Assembly: GCF_001590725.1 (NCBI RefSeq) | Contig: NZ_LQXR01000021.1 | Coordinates: 1 to 34,825 of the forward strand | Direction: 5' to 3' | Origin: Snodgrassella sp. CFCC 13594 | GTDB taxonomy: Bacteria > Pseudomonadota > Gammaproteobacteria > Burkholderiales > Neisseriaceae | DNA: 34,825 bases | In this document: positions 17,563 to 26,145 of the stretch, in pieces | Position numbering within the stretch: position 1 is the first letter of the stretch | How the letters are laid out: every line of letters begins with the position of its first letter | The notes under the pieces: generated by a model | Told to the model about the DNA's origin: nothing | Database searches by the model: none | The model's input: only the letters and a program-made list of their open reading frames with translations | Translations under genes and position numbers: made by a program

Positions 17563-18480
17563 ATGGCTTTACAATCATTAGACATTAAGCGTCGCTCCGC
17601 CACCAGTTCTGCAACGCCGGGACCCAATGCACGTCAGCATGTGGTGGAAGTGGCTAAACTCATTGACGTAAGCACCTGCATCGGTTGCAAGGCTTGTCAA
17701 TCAGCGTGCTCGGAATGGAACGATTTGCGCGACGAAGTCGGCGAATGCCACGGGGTGTATGACAACCCGATGGATTTGTCGAGCGAGAGCTGGACGGTGA
17801 TGCGCTTTTCCGAAACAGAGGAATACGGCAAATTGGAATGGCTGATTCGCAAAGACGGCTGTATGCATTGTGCCGAACCAGGCTGCCTGAAAGCTTGTCC
17901 ATCACCAGGCGCCATTGTGCAATATGAAAACGGCATTGTGGATTTCCATGAAGAAAACTGTATTGGTTGCGGCTATTGCATCTCTGGCTGCCCGTTCAAT
18001 ATTCCTCGTATTTCCAAAAAAGACCATCGTGCATATAAATGCACTTTGTGTTCTGATCGCGTGGCTGTTGGCCAAGAGCCGGCTTGTGTAAAGACTTGTC
18101 CGACCGGTGCCATCCAATTTGGCAGCAAGGAAGATATGAAACATGTGGCCGCAGAGCGTATTGTGGATTTGAAAAAGCGCGGTTTTGAACATGCGGGCTT
18201 GTATGATCCGCAAGGCGTGGGTGGGACGCACGTGATGTATGTGCTGCACCACGCCGATAAGCCCAGCCTCTACCATGGTTTGCCAGATAATCCATCCATC
18301 AGCACCACGGTGAAACTGTGGAAAGGCTTACTCAAGCCCTTGGCTACCATTGGTATTGCCGCCGCAGGTGTGGCTGGCTGGCTGCATTACATCACGGTAG
18401 GCCCTAACCGTGCTGATGAGGTCGACCCAGAAGTCATCGGGAAAGAAGGTGAAACCCTAAAAGGCAAGGAGGACGCATAA
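17563..18480 (+). CDS. fdnH: Formate dehydrogenase iron-sulfur (beta) subunit
   Basis: The 305-residue electron-transfer subunit carries four ferredoxin-type cysteine clusters, starting with [15 protein letters not shown], then [33 protein letters not shown] and [23 protein letters not shown]. It passes electrons from the catalytic subunit across the membrane. A single C-terminal hydrophobic segment ([18 protein letters not shown]) anchors it, as in FdnH. The ATG at 17563 is chosen because AGGGGGAG ends 4 bases before it; an in-frame upstream codon at 17548 would overlap fdnG. One exact uptake word lies within the second cysteine cluster region (17880-17891). Confidence 0.95.
   Translation: MALQSLDIKRRSATSSATPGPNARQHVVEVAKLIDVSTCIGCKACQSACSEWNDLRDEVGECHGVYDNPMDLSSESWTVMRFSETEEYGKLEWLIRKDGCMHCAEPGCLKACPSPGAIVQYENGIVDFHEENCIGCGYCISGCPFNIPRISKKDHRAYKCTLCSDRVAVGQEPACVKTCPTGAIQFGSKEDMKHVAAERIVDLKKRGFEHAGLYDPQGVGGTHVMYVLHHADKPSLYHGLPDNPSISTTVKLWKGLLKPLATIGIAAAGVAGWLHYITVGPNRADEVDPEVIGKEGETLKGKEDA
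17880..17891 (+). repeat. DNA uptake word, exact AG-simDUS
   Basis: Inside fdnH; it encodes part of the conserved GCLKAC cysteine motif, so the word is tolerated in a constrained coding segment. Confidence 0.85.
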
Positions 18481-19139
18481 TGAAACAAGAACCGATGATT
18501 CAACGCTATAAAAAATCAGAGCGCGTGAACCACTGGATAGTGGCGGGTTGTTTCGTGCTGCTGGCCATTTCCGGCTTGGGTTTCTTTTACCCTTCATTTT
18601 TCTGGCTGACCAATGTATTTGGCTCCCCGCAATTGGCGCGCATCATCCATCCCTTCATTGGGATTGTGATGTTTGTGGGCTTTTTCATTCAGTTTTTCCG
18701 CTATTGGAAATACAATTTTTTCAATAGCGAAGACATTAAATGGATGAAATCGGTGAAGACCATCATCACCGGTGGTGAAGTGGGCGATACCGGCAAATAC
18801 AATGGCGGTCAAAAAGGCATGTTTTGGCTGATGACGGGGTGTATGATTTTGCTGCTGCTCTCTGGCCTCATTGCTTGGCGACAGTATTTCTCAGGCTTTT
18901 TCCCCATTTGGGTGATTCGTTTGGCCTTGCTGGTGCACGCATGTTCGGCATTGGCCTTGATTGCGGGCATCATCATCCATGTTTATGCTGCTTTGTGGGT
19001 GAAAGGCACCATCCGAGCCATGGTGGAAGGCGTGGTTACCCAAACTTGGGCGAAAAAACACCATCCGCGGTGGTATCGCGAGATGATGGCCAAGCACGAA
19101 GCCAAGGAAAAGCAAGAAGTGGAAAAAGAAACGCTTTAA
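18480..19139 (+). CDS. fdnI: Formate dehydrogenase cytochrome b (gamma) subunit
   Basis: This 219-residue integral membrane protein (E. coli FdnI is 217) has four hydrophobic helices. Conserved histidines include VNHW near the first helix, IIHPFIG in the second, and LVHACSA and IIHVYAALWVKG near the last, as expected for the two b hemes and the quinone site. It gives formate electrons to the quinone pool. The start ATG shares its A with the fdnH stop codon (TAATG), showing translational coupling. The C-terminal tail is charged and cytoplasmic. A strong hairpin follows 23 bases after the stop. Confidence 0.95.
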   Translation: MKQEPMIQRYKKSERVNHWIVAGCFVLLAISGLGFFYPSFFWLTNVFGSPQLARIIHPFIGIVMFVGFFIQFFRYWKYNFFNSEDIKWMKSVKTIITGGEVGDTGKYNGGQKGMFWLMTGCMILLLLSGLIAWRQYFSGFFPIWVIRLALLVHACSALALIAGIIIHVYAALWVKGTIRAMVEGVVTQTWAKKHHPRWYREMMAKHEAKEKQEVEKETL

Positions 19140-19162
19140 TTATTTGTTGATACACAATGGCG

Positions 19163-19198
19163 AAACAGCAAAAGGGTATGACTACCCTTTTGCTGTTT
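19163..19198 (+). terminator. Strong hairpin between fdnI and fdhD
   Basis: Perfect 16-bp stem AAACAGCAAAAGGGTA with its complement around a TGAC loop. It ends 9 bases before the fdhD start. The right arm contains TTTT but only a short T-run follows the stem, so it could be a partial terminator or an mRNA stabiliser. Confidence 0.75.
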
Positions 19199-19207
19199 GT
19201 ATAAATC

Positions 19208-20011
19208 ATGAATGCAAACAGCCTACAAACTTATCCTGTCATTCTTGCCAAGGCCGATGGCTTTCAGGCAGCCTCAGATGAAGTCAGCACTGAAGTTCCA
19301 GTGGCGCTGGTGTATAACGGTATTGCGCATGTGGTGTTAATGGCCACCCCAGAACACTTATCAGAATTGGCTTTGGGTTTCAGTTTGAGCGAAGGTATTA
19401 TTGATCAAGTCAGCCAGGTTTATGACATCGATACTGCCAGCGATCCAAATGGGCTGGTGGTCAATTTGGAGATTGCGACAGCCTCGTTTCAACGGTTGAA
19501 AGGGCGGCGGCGGAATATGAGTGGGCGCACAGGTTGTGGTCTTTGCGGTTTAGACAGCTTGGCTGCGGTGCTGCCAGATATTCAGCCGGTGCAGCAGCGC
19601 CAATCATTGGCCCAGAGTGCTATTGTGGGTGCCTTAGCGCATTTTGATGAAGGTCAGGTATTACGCGCACGCACAGGTTCGGTGCATGGTGTGGCTTGGG
19701 CCAATTCAGCAGGGCAAATTCAGGCAACCTTTGAAGACGTAGGCCGGCATAATGCGCTGGATAAGATGATAGGCTGGGGCTTGCGTGCTGGATTGGATTG
19801 GCAAAACGGGTTTGTTCTACTATCGAGCCGCGCCAGCTTTGAAATGGTGGTTAAAGCGGCGGCAGCCGGCATTGGTTGCGTCGTAGCGGTGTCTGCGCCT
19901 ACTGCTTATGCCATCGATTTGGCCAATCAAGCCAATATTACTTTAGTCGGCTTTGCGCGCAGCCAGCGTCAGGTCATCTACACACACTCCGATTATTTAA
20001 GACACGAATAA
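19208..20011 (+). CDS. fdhD: Formate dehydrogenase accessory sulfurtransferase FdhD
   Basis: FdhD moves sulfur from the cysteine desulfurase IscS onto the molybdenum cofactor, making formate dehydrogenase active. The 267-residue protein has the catalytic pair Cys110-x-x-Cys113 in GRTGCGLCG, and the family segments RTGSVHGVAWA, FEDVGRHNALDKMIGW and SSRASFEMVVKAAAAGIG. It lies downstream of its client enzyme and 4 bases before fdhE. No good ribosome-binding site is visible before the ATG at 19208, because the right arm of the hairpin occupies that region. Translation may therefore depend on hairpin state or be weak. An exact uptake word lies at 19263-19274. Confidence 0.95.
   Translation: MNANSLQTYPVILAKADGFQAASDEVSTEVPVALVYNGIAHVVLMATPEHLSELALGFSLSEGIIDQVSQVYDIDTASDPNGLVVNLEIATASFQRLKGRRRNMSGRTGCGLCGLDSLAAVLPDIQPVQQRQSLAQSAIVGALAHFDEGQVLRARTGSVHGVAWANSAGQIQATFEDVGRHNALDKMIGWGLRAGLDWQNGFVLLSSRASFEMVVKAAAAGIGCVVAVSAPTAYAIDLANQANITLVGFARSQRQVIYTHSDYLRHE
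19263..19274 (-). repeat. DNA uptake word, exact AG-simDUS
   Basis: Near the 5' end of fdhD; a one-mismatch relative (TTCAGGCAACCT) lies in the same gene at 19719-19730. Confidence 0.85.
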
Positions 20012-20015
20012 AAAC

Positions 20016-20939
20016 ATGGCAAAAATTGAACAATCGCCTGAAGCTATTCAGGCCAAGCCTTTTTTTCACATTCCTTTTTGGGTCAAGCCCGATGCACAGC
20101 TTTTTGCTACACGCGCCGCTCGTTTTCGTGCGTTGGCCGCAGACGATGTGAGCGACTGGGCACGTTACTTACTGTTGTTGGCTAAAGTGTGCGAAGCACA
20201 GCAAATTTTGCTTGACAGGCTGCCTGATTGGACATTGCCTGAGCAACAAGGCAATACCTTACCACTGGCGACAGCATGGTTGTCTTTAAACGCAACAGAG
20301 ATCGATGCTTTGTATGCATCTTTGCATGAGTTGTTGGAACACGATTTGTCGCCCACCGCAAAATTGGTGTGGGGTGAAATCTTGGCCAAAACCCCGGCGG
20401 AGCGGCAACAGTTGGCCTGGCGGGTGTTGCAACAACCAGGCACCATCACCGATCGAGATTACGCGGTGTGGGTGCATGCGCTGATGCAGGTAGTGTGGAC
20501 AAGGGCCGCACGACAATTAAACGAGGCAGATGTGGTCGAGTCAACCGATGAAAGCTATTGCCCGTGTTGTGGGGCCGATGCGGTGGGCTCGGTGGTGATT
20601 GGCAAAGGGGAATTAGAAGGCGTGCGCTATCTGCAATGCAGTTTGTGTAATAGCCGCTGGCATGTGGTACGGGCCAAATGTACATTTTGTGGCAATGGCA
20701 AGGGCATGCAGCTGCACAGTGTGGAAAAAGCACAAGGTGCGCTTTCAGGTGCGTTTGGCGAGTGCTGTTCGTCCTGCCATGGTTACCGCAAATTTTATCA
20801 ATTCAGCAAACAACAATACGCCGATGTCGTGGCTGACGACTTGGCTACATTGGCTTTGGATATGCTGCTCGCGGATGAGGGTTATCAGCGCGGAGGCGCC
20901 AATCCATTTCTGATGAGCGATGCACCACAAAGCCATTAG
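20016..20939 (+). CDS. fdhE: Formate dehydrogenase accessory protein FdhE
   Basis: FdhE is a cytoplasmic assembly factor needed for active respiratory formate dehydrogenases. At 307 residues it matches the usual length (about 309). The rubredoxin-like C-terminal half has the four metal-binding pairs YCPCCG, CSLCNSRW, CTFCG and CSSCHGY. The DDLATLALDMLLADEGYQRGGANPFL end is typical of the family. It starts 4 bases after fdhD, so the two maturation genes form one unit. One near-exact uptake word (AGGCTGCCTGAT, 20217-20228) lies within. It converges on moeA. Confidence 0.95.
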   Translation: MAKIEQSPEAIQAKPFFHIPFWVKPDAQLFATRAARFRALAADDVSDWARYLLLLAKVCEAQQILLDRLPDWTLPEQQGNTLPLATAWLSLNATEIDALYASLHELLEHDLSPTAKLVWGEILAKTPAERQQLAWRVLQQPGTITDRDYAVWVHALMQVVWTRAARQLNEADVVESTDESYCPCCGADAVGSVVIGKGELEGVRYLQCSLCNSRWHVVRAKCTFCGNGKGMQLHSVEKAQGALSGAFGECCSSCHGYRKFYQFSKQQYADVVADDLATLALDMLLADEGYQRGGANPFLMSDAPQSH

Positions 20940-20953
20940 TTGGGCAAAGATCA

Positions 20954-20983
20954 CAATGGGCACGTTGTAGGTGCCCATTTGTG
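20954..20983. terminator. Stem-loop between convergent fdhE and moeA
   Basis: Arms ATGGGCAC/GTGCCCAT with a 7-base loop, extended by CACA and TTGTG with a one-base bulge, followed by TTTA on the plus strand. Confidence 0.6.
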
Positions 20984-21043
20984 TTTAGCGCATTCAAAGT
21001 GAGGTGTTGGCGATCATTGTTTTGGCCCAAGCATTATGCATTT

Positions 21044-21055
21044 AGGCTGCCTGAA
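21044..21055 (+). repeat. DNA uptake word, exact AG-simDUS
   Basis: In the convergent spacer, 13 bases past the moeA stop codon. Confidence 0.85.
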
Positions 21056-21067
21056 TGCATGAAGCTT

Positions 21068-22264
21068 TTATAGCGGATAAATGGTGAGCCATTGCCCCGG
21101 AATAATGTCGGTTTGTGCCGGTACGTCAATCAATACGTTGGCCTCGGTGCAGCTCGATAGCATGTGTGATCCTTGCTGCGGCAGTGGTTTTACGGTAGGA
21201 CCATCGACGCCAAATCGCAGCAGGCCGCGTAAAAATTCACGCCGTTTTTGATGATTCGGTTGCAAAGTAAAATCGGCTTTGGCCTGATGGCACTCAGGCA
21301 TGGCCATGATGCGGTGGCTGCCACCCCAAACGCGTAAAGCAGGTAAGCCCAGTAATTTCATGGTCACAAAGCTTGCCACGGGATTGCCGGGCAGCAACAT
21401 CACTTGGCAATGGCCAATGTGGCCCCAGCCAAACGGTTTACCTGGCTTGATGGCCAGTTTCCAATGGGTGATGTCACCGAGCTCAGACAAAGCGGGCTTC
21501 ACAAAATCGCGGTCACCCACAGAGGCTCCACCGGAAATGACCAAAGCATCGCTGGTGGCTGCGGCGCGCGCCAGCGCCGCCCGTGTGGCAGCCAAATCAT
21601 CCGGCAAAATACCGCCATCAATAATGTGGATAAAACCTTGTTGAGCCAGCATCGCTTGTAACATGGGGCGGTTGCTGTCAAAAATTTGGTTGTGCTGTAA
21701 ATTTTGCTGGGTTTGTGTACCCACCAGCTCGTCGCCAGTGGCGAAAACCGTTACTTTTAATAAAGGAAAACACGGCAGTTGTGCGTGTCCTTGCGAAGCA
21801 GCCAAACCAATGGCTTGGGGCGTAAGCAGGCTGCCTGAAGGCAAAATGCGGGCGCCTTTGCGCAGTTCTTCACCGCGTCGGCGAATGTGCTGGCCTGCTT
21901 TGATGTGGGTGGTGACGTGAAGCTTGGTATCCGTAGTTTCTGTGTCTTCTTGTGCGACCACTGCTTCCGTATTTTCAGGCAGCCCAGCTCCAGTAAAAAT
22001 GCGTGCGGCTTGCCCCGGGTGTAAACGCAATATTTCAGTGCCACCGGCGGCGGCTACGCCGATAATTTGCCAGGTCGTCTCATTTAAGCCGCATAAGGCG
22101 TAGCCATCCATGGCGCTGTTGTCAAACAATGGTGCATCTTGGGTGGCATAGAGGTCTTGTGCGAGAAAACGCTGTCCTGCTTGTAGCAGTGGTGTTGCTT
22201 CGCTATTGAGGTGGCAGGGCGCCTCTTGCAACAACTGTTCTTGTGCTTGATAAAAATCCATCAT
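21068..22264 (-). CDS. moeA: Molybdopterin molybdenumtransferase MoeA
   Basis: MoeA inserts molybdenum into adenylylated molybdopterin to give the molybdenum cofactor. The 398-residue protein shows the family landmarks DAPLFDNSAMDGYAL, GQAARIFTGAGLPENTEAVVAQE, FATGDELVG, SGGASVGDRDFV, IKPGKPFGWG and LPGNPVASFV. Its start ATG at 22264 overlaps the mobA stop in an ATGA, so the two are translationally coupled. One exact and one near-exact uptake word lie inside. It is the last gene of a minus-strand Moco operon. Confidence 0.95.
   Translation of the reverse strand: MMDFYQAQEQLLQEAPCHLNSEATPLLQAGQRFLAQDLYATQDAPLFDNSAMDGYALCGLNETTWQIIGVAAAGGTEILRLHPGQAARIFTGAGLPENTEAVVAQEDTETTDTKLHVTTHIKAGQHIRRRGEELRKGARILPSGSLLTPQAIGLAASQGHAQLPCFPLLKVTVFATGDELVGTQTQQNLQHNQIFDSNRPMLQAMLAQQGFIHIIDGGILPDDLAATRAALARAAATSDALVISGGASVGDRDFVKPALSELGDITHWKLAIKPGKPFGWGHIGHCQVMLLPGNPVASFVTMKLLGLPALRVWGGSHRIMAMPECHQAKADFTLQPNHQKRREFLRGLLRFGVDGPTVKPLPQQGSHMLSSCTEANVLIDVPAQTDIIPGQWLTIYPL
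21828..21839 (+). repeat. DNA uptake word, exact AG-simDUS
   Basis: Inside moeA. Confidence 0.85.
21974..21985 (-). repeat. DNA uptake word, 11 of 12
   Basis: GGGCTGCCTGAA on the minus strand, inside moeA, about 135 bases from the exact copy and in opposite orientation. Confidence 0.6.
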
Positions 22265-22872
22265 GGTGTGGGTCCTTCAGTGTGAGGCAGGGCAAGGAGG
22301 TCTGATCGCGTGTTGCAGTTTTGAAACCAGCCATCTTCAGCAAAATGCACACAAGCGTGTGCATAAGGCTCAATTATACTGCGTACACTATGGCTGCCTG
22401 GCTGTAATAATGAAGATTCAATGTGCTGCAGATGGCGGCGGTGAAATTGGCACACCACTGGATGCCAGCCGCTGGGGCTGGTGGCCACGGCAATGTCTGC
22501 TGCCGGCTGACTAAGGAGTGCGGCATGTAAGGTTTGCACCACACACGCAGGCAGCATGGGGGTGTCGCATGGCAATACTTGGATGTATTCTAAGCCGGTT
22601 GGCAATTGACGGGCCGCACTGATAATGCCAGCCAATGGGCCTAGCTGAACGTAGGCTGGCAAATCAGGTGTGACTGAATGACCATATGCTGAGAAGGTGT
22701 TTACATCGCGATTGGCACTGATAACGGTGGCGTTTACGTGTGCAGCATGTTCAGCCAAAATCCAAGCTATTAGAGGTTTGCCTTGCCAAAGTTGCAGGGC
22801 TTTATTGACGCCACCCATGCGCACGGCTTCTCCGCCAGCCAATACAATCAGGCCCACGCTGTGCTCAATCAT
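22261..22872 (-). CDS. mobA: Molybdenum cofactor guanylyltransferase MobA
   Basis: MobA adds GMP to the molybdenum cofactor, giving the bis-MGD form needed by formate dehydrogenase. The 203-residue protein has the nucleotide-binding start LAGGEAVRMGGVNKAL, then PLIAWILAE, LGPLAGI and LPCDTPMLP. In the usual RMGGxDK motif the aspartate is Asn23 here, a small change whose effect I cannot judge. The ATG at 22872 is chosen because it sits just before the first strand and overlaps the moaE end by 8 bases; an in-frame codon at 22905 would lie deeper in moaE. It ends in an ATGA overlap with moeA. Confidence 0.92.
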   Translation of the reverse strand: MIEHSVGLIVLAGGEAVRMGGVNKALQLWQGKPLIAWILAEHAAHVNATVISANRDVNTFSAYGHSVTPDLPAYVQLGPLAGIISAARQLPTGLEYIQVLPCDTPMLPACVVQTLHAALLSQPAADIAVATSPSGWHPVVCQFHRRHLQHIESSLLQPGSHSVRSIIEPYAHACVHFAEDGWFQNCNTRSDLLALPHTEGPTP

Positions 22873-23329
22873 GCTGTTGCCATTTCTGGGTGTGTGCCAC
22901 ATCACTGGTTTTCATGTCTACCCAATGCGCGCGCCCATCGACAAAACACTCTTTTTTCCAAAAAGGAGCCTCGGTTTTGAGGTAGTCCATGATAAAGCGA
23001 TTGGCTTGATATGCATCATCGCGGTGTGCGCTGGTGGTTAGTACCAAAACAATGGGCTCGCCCACGTTGATGTGGCCAACTCGATGAATCACTTGGCTGT
23101 ATGCCAAAGCCCAGCGTTGTGACGCGGCTTGAATGATGCGGCCAACTTCGGCTTCGGTGGCGCCCGGTAAATGGGTTAGCCACAGATGGCTCAAAGGCTG
23201 GTCGTGGTCGCGTCCGCGCACTTTGCCCACAAAACTCACAACGGCACCGCAGTTGTCACACAAGTCATCCGCGCGCGCCAAAGCTGCGGCCACATCAATG
23301 GCTTCGGTTTGAATCAATACTTCGTACAC
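22865..23329 (-). CDS. moaE: Molybdopterin synthase catalytic subunit MoaE
   Basis: MoaE, with MoaD, converts cyclic pyranopterin monophosphate to molybdopterin. The 154-residue product has VSFVGKVRG near the N-terminus, the IHRVGHINVGEPIVLV strand, TSAHRDDAYQANRFIMDYLK and the catalytic-lysine segment KTEAPFWKKE. The GTG at 23329 is preferred: GGAGG lies 5 bases upstream, it follows directly after the moaD stop codon (TGATGTG), and it gives a normal MoaE length. A longer reading to 23419 would only translate moaD in another frame. Confidence 0.93.
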   Translation of the reverse strand: MYEVLIQTEAIDVAAALARADDLCDNCGAVVSFVGKVRGRDHDQPLSHLWLTHLPGATEAEVGRIIQAASQRWALAYSQVIHRVGHINVGEPIVLVLTTSAHRDDAYQANRFIMDYLKTEAPFWKKECFVDGRAHWVDMKTSDVAHTQKWQQHD

Positions 23330-23330
23330 A

Positions 23331-23576
23331 TCAGCCTCCGGTGACCGGCGGCAGCAGAGCCACCGTATCGCCATCGTGTAATGGGGTATTGCCGTGCACA
23401 ATTTGATTGTTGATGGCAAGCTTATAAAGGTTATGGGTCAAGGCGCTGCACCAAGGTTCGCCGCGTTGGGTGAGTAGTGTAATCAAGGCATTGCTGTCAG
23501 CGACCTCGGTATCCACTGCTTCACTGGTGCGGCCCACCAAATCGGCCAGTTTGGCTAAATAAACAACTGTAATCAT
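23331..23576 (-). CDS. moaD: Molybdopterin synthase sulfur carrier subunit MoaD
   Basis: MoaD is a ubiquitin-like sulfur carrier. The 81-residue protein ends in PPVTGG, the double glycine that is thiocarboxylated, and has the DGDTVALLPP strand just before it. The ATG at 23576 gives the normal N-terminus MITVVYLAKLADLVG; upstream in-frame codons add only a few unlikely residues. It is the first gene of moaD-moaE-mobA-moeA and is divergent from moaA across about 140 bases that include a near-exact uptake word. Confidence 0.92.
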   Translation of the reverse strand: MITVVYLAKLADLVGRTSEAVDTEVADSNALITLLTQRGEPWCSALTHNLYKLAINNQIVHGNTPLHDGDTVALLPPVTGG

Positions 23577-23650
23577 GATGTGTAGCAATCGATTTATGAA
23601 TTGATATTATGCCTGTTTTTCACCGATATGGGCGCGTCTTAGATAAATAA

Positions 23651-23662
23651 CGGCTGCCTGAA
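23651..23662 (+). repeat. DNA uptake word, 11 of 12
   Basis: CGGCTGCCTGAA in the moaD-moaA divergent spacer. Confidence 0.6.
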
Positions 23663-23715
23663 AGCTGGCTTTGCAGTAAAATCAAGCATTATATTAATAA
23701 CATATTGGAACACAC

Positions 23716-24690
23716 ATGCTCATCGATCAGTATGGGCGCCAAATCGAATATTTGCGCCTATCGGTAACCGATAAGTGCGATTTACGCTGTGCTTATTGTA
23801 TTCCAGAAGGGTTTACCGAATTTGAAAAACCCACCAATTGGCTCTCGTTTGATGAAATCGAGCGCGTGGTAGCGGCATTTGCCCGCTTGGGGGTATCGCG
23901 TTTTCGGTTAACCGGTGGGGAACCATTGCTGCGCAAAAATTTGCCTGATTTGGTAGAGCGTATTTCGGCCTTGCCCGGCGTGACTGATTTGTCGCTCACC
24001 ACCAATGGCACGCAATTGCCACGTTATGCTCAGGCGTTGCGCACTGCTGGCTTGGGCCGCTTGAATGTGAGCTTAGACTCATTGCGTCGCGAATGTGTGC
24101 ACGCGCTCTCTGGCAAGGACAGCTTAGACAAGGTTATGTCTGGTTTGCAGGCAGCCTGCGATGCCGGCTTCGAGCGCATTAAAATCAATATGGTGCCCGT
24201 GCCTGGTGTGAATACGGGCGATATCGATGACATGATTGCTTTTTGTATCGCTAAAGGTTTTATCCTGCGTCTTATTGAGGTAATGCCCATGGGCATTACC
24301 GGCCAAAGTTTGGATTACTTCAATTTGGTCGATTTCATTCATGACATCAGCCCAAAATATCAATTGCAACCCAGTCACGCCATATATGGTGGTGGCCCAG
24401 CGCAATATTGGGAAAGTGCAGATGGACGGTTTACACTGGGATTGATTACTCCTCGGTCACAGCATTTTTGTGCCACCTGCAATCGGGTTCGATTATCTGT
24501 GGATGGCACTTTGTATTTGTGTTTGGGGCAGGAACATCACCTGAACTTGAGGCCACTTTTGAGCGATGGTTGCAGCGATGAAGCATTGGAAATGGCCATT
24601 CGACGAGCCATTGATTTAAAGCCCGAGCGTCACGAGTTTAATGATAAGCCGGAGCAAATTGTGCGGATTATGGCCAAAACGGGTGGATGA
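23716..24690 (+). CDS. moaA: GTP 3',8-cyclase MoaA
   Basis: MoaA is the radical SAM enzyme that starts molybdenum-cofactor synthesis from GTP, acting with MoaC. The 324-residue protein has the SAM cluster Cys21-x3-Cys25-x2-Cys28 (CDLRCAYC), the RLTGGEPLLR segment, and the C-terminal second cluster in HFCATCNRVRLSVDGTLYLCLG. It ends in KTGG, the double glycine required for activity. moaC is not beside it, unlike the E. coli moaABCDE order. Promoter elements are weak: TTTGCA and TATTAA with a 16-base spacer lie just upstream. An uptake-like word with one mismatch lies at 24146-24157. Confidence 0.96.
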   Translation: MLIDQYGRQIEYLRLSVTDKCDLRCAYCIPEGFTEFEKPTNWLSFDEIERVVAAFARLGVSRFRLTGGEPLLRKNLPDLVERISALPGVTDLSLTTNGTQLPRYAQALRTAGLGRLNVSLDSLRRECVHALSGKDSLDKVMSGLQAACDAGFERIKINMVPVPGVNTGDIDDMIAFCIAKGFILRLIEVMPMGITGQSLDYFNLVDFIHDISPKYQLQPSHAIYGGGPAQYWESADGRFTLGLITPRSQHFCATCNRVRLSVDGTLYLCLGQEHHLNLRPLLSDGCSDEALEMAIRRAIDLKPERHEFNDKPEQIVRIMAKTGG

Positions 24691-24950
24691 TTGGCATGTT
24701 GGGGTTGGTTGTCCCGAAAGTGAGATTTGGTTAGTTAATGAGTGCGAATGGGTCTGCTTGCACCGTCATACTGGGCATTTGAGGTAAAACTGCTCCTTAG
24801 TTTCTGCTGAGTAAAGAAAATTTATGGGGGTTATGTCTAGCGGGTCTCAATTTATTCCCTTAGGTTATTTGCCCATGATGTTAAAAGAGCGCACAATCAA
24901 AACCATCACATTATTTTGTTATATTCAACTTATTTACTCATTGAACAATC

Positions 24951-26126
24951 ATGCTTTCAAATTTACATCCAGAAACCTTGGCCATTCGTGGTGCCAAAGA
25001 ACAAACTGAATTTAATGAACACAATTCGGCTTTATTTTTAACCAGTAGTTTTATGTTTGATAGTGCAGAGGCAGGTGCTGCCTTGTTTGCCGGTGAAACC
25101 CATGGCTACACCTATAGTCGTACTAACAATCCTACTGTGGCCGCTTTCCAAAATCGGGTGGCGCAATTGGAGGCGGGTGAAGCGGGCTTGGCCACAGCCA
25201 CCGGGATGGCCGCTATTAATGCGTCATTCTTGGCGTTCATGAAAGCGGGGGATCACTTGGTGGCCAGTCGCAGTTTGTTTGGCACGACCATGGGGCTGCT
25301 CAATAATATTTTGCCCCGCAGTGGTATTGAAGTGACTTTTGTGAGCCAGACCGATACAGCCGAATGGGCGGCTGCTTGCCGTGATAACACCAAAATGTTG
25401 TTTGTGGAAACTCCGTCGAATCCGCTGAATGAATTGGCGGATATCGCCGCTTTGGCCAATATTGCCCATGAGCATAATGCACTGCTGGCGGTAGACAATA
25501 GCTTTTTATCACCGGCATTGCAGCAGCCTTTGCGTCTGGGTGCGGATTTATCCATTCAATCGGCTACCAAAGCCATTGATGGCCAAGGACGAGTCATGGG
25601 TGGTGTAGTGTGCGGCAAAGCTGATTTGGTGAATGAAGTATTCATGCATGTGCGTACTACGGGGGAGGTGTTGTCGCCATTTAATGCTTGGGTTTTATTG
25701 GGTGGCTTGGAAACCTTGTTTGTGCGGATGGAAAAGCAATGTGCCAATGCTCTGGCTGTGGCGCAATTTTTGCGCACCCAACCCCAGGTCAAAACAGTGC
25801 ACTACACGGGCTTACCTGATCACCCTCAGCGCGCTTTGATTCATCAGCAGCAGCACGGAGGTGGTATTGTTGTGGCCTTTGAGGTGAATGGTGGACAAGA
25901 AGCAGCGTGGCAGGTCATTGATAGTGTGACTTTATTCAGTAAAACCGGTAATTTGGGTGATGTTAAATCCACCATTACCCATCCATGGACCACTACTCAT
26001 GGACGTATGAGCCCGGAAGACAAACAGATTGCAGGTATTGGACCGGGACTCATTCGCCTGTCTATTGGTTTGGAACATGAAGCTGATTTGAAGGCGGATT
26101 TGGCACAAGCACTGAGTCGGTTGTAG
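24951..26126 (+). CDS. metZ: O-succinylhomoserine sulfhydrylase
   Basis: MetZ is a PLP enzyme that makes homocysteine directly from an O-acylated homoserine and sulfide. The 391-residue protein belongs to the Cys/Met metabolism family: YTYSRTNNPT near the N-terminus, the cofactor lysine Lys207 in QSATKAIDGQGRVMGG, and FVETPSNPLNELADI and DNSFLSPALQQPL before it. SATKAIDGQGRV is closer to MetZ than to MetB or MetC, although activities in this family overlap. The 260 bases between moaA and the start hold no gene, and I see no riboswitch. The gene ends with an uptake word followed by a terminator. Its substrate depends on homoserine, the product of the interrupted hom gene. Confidence 0.9.
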   Translation: MLSNLHPETLAIRGAKEQTEFNEHNSALFLTSSFMFDSAEAGAALFAGETHGYTYSRTNNPTVAAFQNRVAQLEAGEAGLATATGMAAINASFLAFMKAGDHLVASRSLFGTTMGLLNNILPRSGIEVTFVSQTDTAEWAAACRDNTKMLFVETPSNPLNELADIAALANIAHEHNALLAVDNSFLSPALQQPLRLGADLSIQSATKAIDGQGRVMGGVVCGKADLVNEVFMHVRTTGEVLSPFNAWVLLGGLETLFVRMEKQCANALAVAQFLRTQPQVKTVHYTGLPDHPQRALIHQQQHGGGIVVAFEVNGGQEAAWQVIDSVTLFSKTGNLGDVKSTITHPWTTTHGRMSPEDKQIAGIGPGLIRLSIGLEHEADLKADLAQALSRL

Positions 26127-26131
26127 CCCAT

Positions 26132-26143
26132 TTCAGGCAGCCC
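26132..26143 (-). repeat. DNA uptake word, 11 of 12
   Basis: GGGCTGCCTGAA on the minus strand between the metZ stop codon and its terminator. Confidence 0.6.
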
Positions 26144-26145
26144 AG

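Noticed and set aside
23577..23715. Moco riboswitch or ModE box in the moaD-moaA spacer
   Set aside because: The TTATAT/ATATTG stretch near 23690-23708 does not match the ModE half-sites, and I could not assemble a convincing conserved RNA fold in so short a spacer.
24691..24950. SAM-sensing riboswitch or small gene upstream of metZ
   Set aside because: No stable nested stems, no known motif and no terminator/antiterminator pair were seen; frames in the region lack features.
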